Assembly: GCF_000418325.1 (NCBI RefSeq)
Contig: NC_021658.1
Coordinates: 8,632,001 to 8,696,000 of the forward strand
Direction of reading: 5' to 3'
Length of the DNA: 64,000 nt
Source of the DNA: Sorangium cellulosum So0157-2
Lineage (GTDB): Bacteria; Myxococcota_A; Polyangia; Polyangiales; Polyangiaceae
Below are positions 57,705 to 64,000 of this stretch, piece after piece. How positions within the stretch are numbered: the stretch's first letter is position 1; every line of letters begins with the position of its first letter. The notes below the pieces were generated by a model, which did no database searches, was not told the DNA's origin, and was given only the letters and a program-made list of their open reading frames with translations. A program made the position numbers and the translations under genes.

Positions 57705-57869
57705 ATGCTCGGCTGGACTGTCACCTTCTTCATCATCGCGATCATCGCTGCCATCTTCGGGTTCGGCGGTATCGCCGCGAGCGCCGCGTCCATCGCGAAG
57801 ATCCTGTTCGTCGCGTTCCTGGTGCTCGCCGTCATCTCGCTCGCGCTGGGGCGCCGCGTCCCGTCGTGA
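57705..57869 (+). CDS. DUF1328 small membrane protein (YtjA family)
   Basis: This 54-residue two-helix membrane protein starts MLGWTVTFFIIAIIAAIFGF and continues GGIAASAASIAKILFVAFLV, ending GRRVPS, the conserved DUF1328/YtjA pattern. The strong TTGGAGGA site precedes the ATG. Such peptides are commonly stress-induced inner-membrane proteins of unknown function. Its long leader carries palindromes. Confidence 0.9.
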   Translation: MLGWTVTFFIIAIIAAIFGFGGIAASAASIAKILFVAFLVLAVISLALGRRVPS

Positions 57870-57908
57870 TCCGCCGCGCCCCGGTGCGATCCAAGGAAAG
57901 GTGGAGCC

Positions 57909-58175
57909 ATGAAGAACGCTTCGCAGCAATCGAGCGGTGAGCCCGTCCGGCCCGGCGCGCCTCAGGTGAGCCCTCCCGGCGAGCAGCCGGAGAACCCAGG
58001 CTCGCCTGGCCGCACCTCACCGGACCGCGAGATCCAGCTCCCCGGGACGGAGCGGCCCGGCGGGGATCCGGGGCCGAGGACGCACCAGCCCGAGGTGCCG
58101 GCGCCCACGCATGCGCCCGAGGTCCCCGACCCGTCCCCCTACGAGGTCCCACGCCACGACTTCCCGCGCGCGTAG
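57909..58175 (+). CDS. Small Pro-rich disordered protein
   Basis: The 88-residue product is a Pro/Gly/Glu-rich sequence without signal, membrane helix or domain (ESPPGEQPENPGSPGR-type composition). It begins 39 bp after the DUF1328 gene with a GGAG-like site, so it may be co-expressed with it. No family is recognised, but coding is plausible from its position and start. Confidence 0.6.
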   Translation: MKNASQQSSGEPVRPGAPQVSPPGEQPENPGSPGRTSPDREIQLPGTERPGGDPGPRTHQPEVPAPTHAPEVPDPSPYEVPRHDFPRA

Positions 58176-58198
58176 GACCGGGACCCAGCAGGCCGCGA

Positions 58199-58227
58199 GC
58201 GCCCGCCGTCCAGCCGACGGCGGGCGC
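58199..58227 (+). terminator. 12-bp hairpin after the small-protein pair
   Basis: Perfect arms GCGCCCGCCGTC (58199-58210) and GACGGCGGGCGC (58216-58227) with a 5-nt loop follow the stop at 58175. The left arm plus loop is also complementary to 58264-58279, so an alternative larger stem can form. No T-run is present. Confidence 0.6.
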
Positions 58228-58381
58228 GCGCGCATGGCGGATGACGCGCCGCGCCCGCCACCGGCTGGACGGCGGGCGCGCTCTCGGGGAGATCTGCATG
58301 AGGCCGTCGGGTCTCCCCGGATTTGTCGGTTCGTCGGCCTCCCAGACCTGCGGTCCCGCGCGCCATCCCTAGCTGATCCCT

Positions 58382-61300
58382 ATGCCCGACCCGCCCACCC
58401 ATCCTCCCGTGCCCAGCGCAGCCGTCCCGCACCGGCAGGGGCGCTTCCGCCGGGCGCTCGCCCGCGCGGCCTCCGTGACGGCCAGCGTGATCGGCCTGGG
58501 GGGCGTCTTCGTCGCGGCGGTCGGGGTCGGCGCGGTCGTTCACCTGAACACCGCCGCGACCCGCAACCTGACACGGCAGCTCGTCAACGACGTCCTGCGC
58601 TCGAGCCTGGAAGGGCAGATCGAGATCGCGCAGATCGACCGCCTCGGCGTCTTCGCGACCGATGTCTCCACGGTGACGGTGCGCCACCCCAGCGGGACGG
58701 AGCTCCTGCGCGTGAGCGGCGTCCACGCCGAGTTCAACGCGCTCTCGATCGTGAGAGAGCTCCTGCTCGGCGACGGCGACCTCGCCATCACGATCCCGCT
58801 CGTCCGGGTCGCCGACGCGGACGTCCTGCTCGAGCAGGACGAGCAGGGCGCGCTCACCCTCGCCGAGGCGTTCACGCCGAAGCCGTCCGAGGAGCCGCCC
58901 GCCGAGGAGGGGCGCCCGCTCCGCCTCGAGCTCTCGCGCGTCGTCCTCGATCGCGCCGCCGTCCACGGCACGGTCGCCCCCGGGAGCCCGATCGACGCGA
59001 CGATCGAGGACCTCGCCGGCGGCATCGTCGTCGCGGACCGGAGCCGGTACGCGCTCGAGCGCGTGCGCATCGCCGAGCGGCGGCTCCTGCCGGTCCCCAT
59101 CGAGGTGACCCGCGTCTCCGGGGACGTCGACGTCCCCACGGACGCGCCCATGGCGCTCACCGCGAAGCTCGAGGGGAGCGTCGGCGCGATCCCGCTCACG
59201 GCCGAGGGGACGCTGAAGGACGAGCGCCTCTCGGCGCGGGTCGCGTCGCCGCGCGTGACGCCCGAGGCGGTCCTCGCGATCGACCCGAGCGCGCCGCTCG
59301 CGCGGCCGATCTCGGTCCTGGTCACGGCGGACGGACCGCTCTCGGACCTCGCCGTGACGGCGCGCGTCGCGGTCCTCGATCCGCTCGTCACCGACGACGC
59401 GGTGACCGGCGAGATCACCGCCCGCGCCCGGCTGGACGCGCTCGATCCGAAGCGCATCACGGCCGAGATCCGGATCGCCGAGCTCGATCCGCGCGCCTTC
59501 GCCGGGGCGGCCCCGGCCGCGCGGGTGAGCGCGGAGGCCCGCGGGGAGATCCACCTCGACGGCGAGGGCGGCCCGCGCGTCGTCGCCGAGGCGAAGACGG
59601 AGCCGTTCCTCGTCGTGGGGCAGCGCGTGCCGGCGACCGAGGCGCGCGCGACCTTCGAGCGCGGCGCGCTGCGCGCCGCCGCGACGATCCACGAGCCCGG
59701 CGCGCCCATCGAGGCCAGCGTCGCCCTCTCCAAGGAAGGGGAGATCCAGTTCGAGGCGCAGAGCGAGATCCCGTCCCTCAGCGCCGTGCGGCACGTCCCG
59801 AGCGGCATCCACGGCAGCGCCGCGCTGCACGTCGAGGGCGCGCTCAAGAACGACGAGCTCGACGCCAAGGCGACCGTGCGCGTCGCCGGGCTCCGCGTCG
59901 GGTCGGATCTGCGGCTCGGGCGCGGCGAGGTCCGCGCCAAGGCCCGAGGTCCCCTCGACAAGCTCACGATCGAGGGCACGTTCCGGGGCGCGGATCTCCG
60001 CGCGCAGCAGTACGCGTTCAGCAGCGTCGCGGCGAGCGCCGCTGGGCCCGTCACGGCGCCGCGCGTGCGCGCGTCGCTGGCCAGCGCGGAGCGCCGGATC
60101 TCGGCCTCGGCCGATCTCGACATCGAGCGGAGCGAGGCGCGGCGGATCCGCGTGGAGGTGGCGCGCGGCGAGGACGAGATGACCGCGCAGGCGGCGCGCG
60201 TCGCGTGGGACCGCGGGATAAACCTCCGCGGGCTCGAGCTGCGCGGCGACGGCGTGGGCGAGCTCGAGGGGAACCTGTCGCTCGTCGGCAACGAGGTCGA
60301 GGGCGACCTCCGCGGCACCGCGATCCACCTCGAGCGCATCGCCGAGATCGCCGGGGTGCCGCTCGGGGTCGGCGGCCTCGCCAACGTCGACGTGTCGATG
60401 CACGGCCGGGGCAAGCGCCGCGCGGGGCACGCGCTCATCGAGCTCGAGGACGGCTCCATCCCGGGCGTGGCGCCGCGGTTGTCGATGAACATGACCGCGC
60501 GCGTCGAGGGCGAGGCGCTGAAGGCCGACGGCCTGGTCCGGCTGATCGCGCCGCCCGAGCCCCCGCCGGCCCGCTCGCGAGGAGCCATGCGCCAGGGCGC
60601 GACGCCGGGCGAGCCGTCGGCCTCGGTCGGCGACCTGGCCAGGCGGCCGAAGACGCCGCCGCCCCCGGTGTGCCATGGCGCGATCGCGCGCGTCCTGATC
60701 GACGGCGACGCGAAGGCGCTGCGCGGGCCGCTGCTCTCGGGGCGCACCTGGGAGACGGTCACCGGCTCGGCGCGCATGGACGCCGACGCGTGGCAGCTCG
60801 GGTGCCTGGCCCAGGCGTCGCCGGTCCAGCTCGCCCTGAGCGAGCTCGCGGGCCGGCTCACCGCGCGCCTCGCGGTGGCGCGCGAGGCGGGGGAGCGGCT
60901 CCCGTCGGTGCGGAGCCTCTTGATCCGCACCGAGGGCCTGCGCGCGGCGGGGCCCATCGACGAGGCGACGGGCGCGCCGGCGTGGGTGTCGAGGAAGCTC
61001 GACGCGCGGGTTGCCGGCGATCTCGACGCGAAGACGGGCGACGCGCACGTCACGCTGTCGGTGTTCGACCGCCAGCTCGTGGCGGAGCTCTCGGCCGCGT
61101 TCGACGCCGATCTCCCGGCGGTCATGGCGGATCCGGCCGCGGCGCTCCCGCGGATGCCGGTCGCGGCGCACCTCAGCGTGCCGCGCCGCCGGCTCAACGA
61201 TCTCGCCGAGCTGGCCGCCCTCGGGAAGAGGACCCCGGTGCTGTCCGGCTCCGCGGGCCTCGACGTGTACTTCGCGGGGACGATGGCCGATCCCCGGCTC

Positions 61301-63316
61301 GTGGCCCGCGCGACCGCGACGAACGTGGGCGGCAACGGGGGCCGCTCGCCGCTCGGCAAGCTCCGGCTCGACACGCTGCTCGTCTACGACGGGCGCGACG
61401 CCGCGCTCGACGCGTTCGCGTTCCGCGGCTCGCGCACGTACATGACGGCGAAGGCGAAGGTCGGCGCGAACGCCGCCGCCTTCCTGGGCGGCGCGGGGGG
61501 CGGTCCGCGCCTCAGCAAGGGCAGCCTCGAGGCGAAGATCGCGGACCTGCCGCTCTCGGAGATCCCGGTCCTCGCCGACATGCAGATCGGCGGTCAGGCG
61601 CGCGGCGAGGTCGCCGTGCGGGGCCTGTTCGATGCCGCCCCCGAGGTCGAGGCGCGCCTCCAGTTCCCGGGTCTCTCGCTCGGCCCCGACGTGCGGTACG
61701 AGACCGCCGAGGTGTCGCTCGACATCGCGCCGCCGGGCGGCGCCGGGCGCACCGCGGCGGTGGCGAACGTGCGCCTCGTGGGGCGCGACGGCGGCCGGCT
61801 CGAGGCCAAGGCGGAGGCGCCCATGAGGTGGGAGGCGAACGCGATCCCGACGCTCACGGACGACGAGAACGCCAAGGTGTCGCTCGCGGTCGATCGCTTC
61901 CGCCTGGCGGCGCTGGAGCCGTTCGTCCAGGGCTCGGTGAACCGGCTCGACGGCACGCTCGACGGCGAGGTGCGGCTCGGGCTCGGCGCGCAGGCGGGCT
62001 TCTCCGGGCAGATGCGGCTCACCGACGGCCTGGTCCACGTGGCGACGATCGGCCAGCCGTTCGAGAACGCCTCGTTCCGCGTCACGGCGAGCCCCTCCGG
62101 CGAGCTTCGCATCGACGACATCCGCGCCGAGGCCGGCAGCGGCCAGGTCCGCGGCAAGGCGACCCTCCAGATGGAGGGGTTCGCGTTCCGGAGCGCCCGC
62201 GCCGAGCTCGAGATCCCGGAGGGCCGGGATCTCCCGATCGCGCTGGAGGGCGTCCCCATGGGCGACGCGCGCGGCCGGGTGGTGCTCGCGGCGGAGAGCC
62301 GGGACGAGCAGATCGCCGTCCGCGCCGACGTGCCCACGCTCAACCTGACGCTCCCGCCCACGATCGGGCGGAGCGTGCAGCCGCTCGACGAGAACGAGGA
62401 CATCGTCACGTCGGCGCCGCTCAGCCGGGAAGAGTACGAAGCGCGGCGGGCGCCGGCCGAGCCGACCGAGGAGGCGAAGAAGCGCGAGGGCGGCACGCCG
62501 CTGCTCATGGATGTGCGCCTCGGCAGGATCGGCGTCGAGGGCGACATGGTGCAGGCCTCGCTGTCCGGGGATCCGGAGCACCCGATCCGGATCAAGGTCG
62601 CGGGGGAGACCCAGATCGAGGGCAACGTGAAGATCCTCTCGGGCAAGCTCGAGGTGATCGGCAAAGAGTTCGAGATCGAGCCCGGCGTCGTCGCGCTGCA
62701 GGGGGATCCCTCGAACCCGTACCTGAACGTGACGGCGTTCCACGACACGCCGGAGGGGACCCGCATCTACATCGACTACGAGGGGAAGCTGAACCCGATC
62801 ACCGAGGAGAAGGTCACCTTCCGTTCGGAGCCCCCGCGCCCGGAGAACGAGGTGATCGCGGAGCTCCTGCTCGGCAAGCAGTACGCGGAAGGGACGCTGG
62901 CGGGCGGCACGTCCACCGAGGAGCCCGGCTCGGGCGGCGGCAGCAACGCGGCCGGCGGGGTCGCGGCCGGCGTGGGCACGGGGCTCGCGTCGGCGCAGAT
63001 CAACATGGTCCTGCAGAGCATCGGCCCGCTCCAGAATTTCGAGACGCAGCTGGACACGACCGACGAGGGCGCGCTGAAGACCACGGTGGGCTACCAGCTC
63101 GGGCAGCGGGTGACCGCGAGCGCGAGCTACGAGGCGGGGCCCACGGGGGGCGAGGGGCAGGGGGCCGGTTCCCCGAGCAGCCCCGCCGCCGCCCGGGCCC
63201 GCACCGAGGTGAGCCTCGAGTGGCGGTTCCGCCGGGACTGGTCGTTGCGGGCCGGGATGGCGACGGGCGAGAGCCCGGCGACGACGCTCGACCTGCTCTG
63301 GAAGCACCGGTACTGA
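58382..63316 (+). CDS. tamB: TamB-family translocation and assembly protein (DUF490)
   Basis: The 1,644-residue protein has a single N-terminal transmembrane anchor (about residues 33-57, VIGLGGVFVAAVGVGAVV), then a very long repetitive beta-helical periplasmic body of AsmA/TamB type. The C-terminal TamB/DUF490 domain (from about 1,380) contains KILSGKLEVIGKEFEIEPGV, FHDTPEGTRIYIDYEGKL, PENEVIAELLLGKQYAEG and a final beta-strand-rich region ending DLLWKHRY. TamB bridges inner and outer membranes, supporting outer-membrane protein assembly and/or phospholipid transport with TamA or a BamA paralogue. No tamA lies within the window. The ATG at 58382 places the anchor correctly. Confidence 0.92.
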   Translation: MPDPPTHPPVPSAAVPHRQGRFRRALARAASVTASVIGLGGVFVAAVGVGAVVHLNTAATRNLTRQLVNDVLRSSLEGQIEIAQIDRLGVFATDVSTVTVRHPSGTELLRVSGVHAEFNALSIVRELLLGDGDLAITIPLVRVADADVLLEQDEQGALTLAEAFTPKPSEEPPAEEGRPLRLELSRVVLDRAAVHGTVAPGSPIDATIEDLAGGIVVADRSRYALERVRIAERRLLPVPIEVTRVSGDVDVPTDAPMALTAKLEGSVGAIPLTAEGTLKDERLSARVASPRVTPEAVLAIDPSAPLARPISVLVTADGPLSDLAVTARVAVLDPLVTDDAVTGEITARARLDALDPKRITAEIRIAELDPRAFAGAAPAARVSAEARGEIHLDGEGGPRVVAEAKTEPFLVVGQRVPATEARATFERGALRAAATIHEPGAPIEASVALSKEGEIQFEAQSEIPSLSAVRHVPSGIHGSAALHVEGALKNDELDAKATVRVAGLRVGSDLRLGRGEVRAKARGPLDKLTIEGTFRGADLRAQQYAFSSVAASAAGPVTAPRVRASLASAERRISASADLDIERSEARRIRVEVARGEDEMTAQAARVAWDRGINLRGLELRGDGVGELEGNLSLVGNEVEGDLRGTAIHLERIAEIAGVPLGVGGLANVDVSMHGRGKRRAGHALIELEDGSIPGVAPRLSMNMTARVEGEALKADGLVRLIAPPEPPPARSRGAMRQGATPGEPSASVGDLARRPKTPPPPVCHGAIARVLIDGDAKALRGPLLSGRTWETVTGSARMDADAWQLGCLAQASPVQLALSELAGRLTARLAVAREAGERLPSVRSLLIRTEGLRAAGPIDEATGAPAWVSRKLDARVAGDLDAKTGDAHVTLSVFDRQLVAELSAAFDADLPAVMADPAAALPRMPVAAHLSVPRRRLNDLAELAALGKRTPVLSGSAGLDVYFAGTMADPRLVARATATNVGGNGGRSPLGKLRLDTLLVYDGRDAALDAFAFRGSRTYMTAKAKVGANAAAFLGGAGGGPRLSKGSLEAKIADLPLSEIPVLADMQIGGQARGEVAVRGLFDAAPEVEARLQFPGLSLGPDVRYETAEVSLDIAPPGGAGRTAAVANVRLVGRDGGRLEAKAEAPMRWEANAIPTLTDDENAKVSLAVDRFRLAALEPFVQGSVNRLDGTLDGEVRLGLGAQAGFSGQMRLTDGLVHVATIGQPFENASFRVTASPSGELRIDDIRAEAGSGQVRGKATLQMEGFAFRSARAELEIPEGRDLPIALEGVPMGDARGRVVLAAESRDEQIAVRADVPTLNLTLPPTIGRSVQPLDENEDIVTSAPLSREEYEARRAPAEPTEEAKKREGGTPLLMDVRLGRIGVEGDMVQASLSGDPEHPIRIKVAGETQIEGNVKILSGKLEVIGKEFEIEPGVVALQGDPSNPYLNVTAFHDTPEGTRIYIDYEGKLNPITEEKVTFRSEPPRPENEVIAELLLGKQYAEGTLAGGTSTEEPGSGGGSNAAGGVAAGVGTGLASAQINMVLQSIGPLQNFETQLDTTDEGALKTTVGYQLGQRVTASASYEAGPTGGEGQGAGSPSSPAAARARTEVSLEWRFRRDWSLRAGMATGESPATTLDLLWKHRY

Positions 63317-63327
63317 GCGCGATCCGG

Positions 63328-63368
63328 CGCGGGGCGCGCGCCGCTGACGGCGGCGCACCCCGCGCGGC
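63328..63368. terminator. Hairpin between convergent tamB and lipoprotein
   Basis: An interrupted stem pairs CGCGGGG with CCCCGCG around an inner GCCGC-TGAC-GGCGGC element. It lies in the 56-bp gap between two convergent stops and probably terminates both genes. Confidence 0.5.
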
Positions 63369-63372
63369 CGGC

Positions 63373-63999
63373 TCACCGCTTCACGCAGATGCCGCCGCAG
63401 TCCGCGCCGATCGCCGGGTCGCAGTCGTCGCCCGGGTCGTCGATGCACACCAGCCCCTCGGGGCACGGGCGCGCCGTGATGCCGCCGCACGGCACCGGCT
63501 CGGGCGCCACGCAGATGCCGCCGCAGTCCGCCCCGCCGTGCTCCGGGTCGCAGCCGTCCGACGGGTCGTCGATGCACAGCTGCCCGTCGGGGCAGTCCAG
63601 CCCTGCGAAGCCGCCGCACGCCGGCCCGGGCTTCGGCTCCACGCAGATGCCGCCGCAGTCCGCCCCGCCGCGCTTCGGGTCGCAGTCGTCGCTCGGGTCG
63701 TCGATGCACTCGAGCCCGTCGGGGCACGGGAGCCCCGCGAAGCCGCCGCACGCCGGCGCCGGCGGCTTCGGCTCGACGCACACGCCGGGGCAGTCCGCCC
63801 CGCCGTGCTCCGGGTCGCAGTCGTCGCTCGGGTCGTCGACGCACTCGAGCCCTTCGGGACAGCCCGTCCCGAGGAACCCGCCGCACGCCTGACCGCCGGG
63901 CGGGTCCGTCGTTCCTCCGGTGTCGCCGCCGCCTCCCCCTGGGTCGCAGCCCGCGAGCCCGATCACGATCAGCAAGAGCCCTAGTCCTTTGTGGCGCAT
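63373..63999 (-). CDS. Cys-rich four-repeat surface lipoprotein
   Basis: This complete 208-residue lipoprotein has a signal with lipobox (GLAGC, Cys about 18), a Gly linker and four tandem repeats of about 43 residues. Each follows the outline CGG..G..CP.GL.C.DDP then DCDP...GADC.G.CV. The third has an altered CIDDPSDGCDP. The spacing suggests three disulfides per repeat. It resembles the first half of Kazal-like Cys modules common in myxobacteria, but the family is not certain. The role is probably surface-structural or inhibitory. Confidence 0.85.
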   Translation of the reverse strand: MRHKGLGLLLIVIGLAGCDPGGGGGDTGGTTDPPGGQACGGFLGTGCPEGLECVDDPSDDCDPEHGGADCPGVCVEPKPPAPACGGFAGLPCPDGLECIDDPSDDCDPKRGGADCGGICVEPKPGPACGGFAGLDCPDGQLCIDDPSDGCDPEHGGADCGGICVAPEPVPCGGITARPCPEGLVCIDDPGDDCDPAIGADCGGICVKR

Positions 64000-64000
64000 C

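Noticed and set aside
58139..63886. Very long minus and + frames (over 1,900 residues) overlapping tamB
   Set aside because: Composition is dominated by Arg, and the tamB frame carries clear family motifs.

Overview
The window reads as a chromosome segment of a large-genome, very GC-rich predatory or soil delta-proteobacterium, most likely a myxobacterium of the Polyangiales (Sorangium/Polyangium type). This is inferred from extreme third-position GC (long phantom ORFs oppose nearly every real gene), many Cys- or Gly-rich lipoproteins, a eukaryotic-like Ser/Thr kinase, an FHA protein, a TamB homologue and a type VI secretion system (T6SS). The species cannot be named from the sequence.

Layout. 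1-4.7 kb: a T6SS block on the + strand (two Hcp tube proteins, TssE, TssF, TssG). 4.7-8.8 kb: four surface or signalling proteins, ending in a frameshifted FHA protein with 33-bp repeats. 9.0-11.5 kb: Lon protease with a clear terminator. 11.9-19.1 kb: housekeeping and metabolism (FGE-like protein, Fmt, a deoC plus two aldehyde dehydrogenases operon, PrxQ-type peroxiredoxin, alpha/beta hydrolase), then tRNA-Thr(CGT) with its own promoter. 19.3-28 kb: accessory DNA holding a decayed copy of an asparagine-synthetase-like gene, the intact copy, and a divergent 1,666-residue secreted FG-GAP protein. 28-37.6 kb: Ser/Thr kinase, sigma factor, a DUF433/DUF5615 toxin-antitoxin pair, a nucleotidyltransferase gene between two 212-bp repeats, gene relics, a quinone oxidoreductase and two unrecognised proteins. 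37.8-47.7 kb: a nine-gene minus-strand VgrG operon running DUF2169, VgrG, DUF6484, TIGR02270, DUF2169, thiolase-like protein, PAAR-like DUF4150, AHH nuclease effector, Imm11-type immunity protein. 48-64 kb: GH43 lipoprotein, B12-binding radical SAM enzyme, a lower-GC island with a frameshifted HNH endonuclease and a PD-(D/E)XK protein, a frameshifted lipoprotein-like gene, a VOC protein, a DUF362 protein, a DUF1328 membrane peptide, TamB and a four-repeat Cys-rich lipoprotein.

How it fits together. The two T6SS blocks complement each other: the first supplies tube (Hcp) and baseplate (TssEFG), the second supplies the spike (VgrG), the tip (DUF4150), probable loading factors (DUF2169, thiolase-like, TIGR02270, DUF6484) and one toxin-immunity pair. 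deoC and the aldehyde dehydrogenases make a deoxyribose-phosphate to acetate route in which the second dehydrogenase appears catalytically dead. Four genes are split by apparent single-base frameshifts or fusions (about 8,252, 32,815, 52,580 and 54,788), so either the accessory regions are decaying or the assembly carries indel errors; both need read-level checking.
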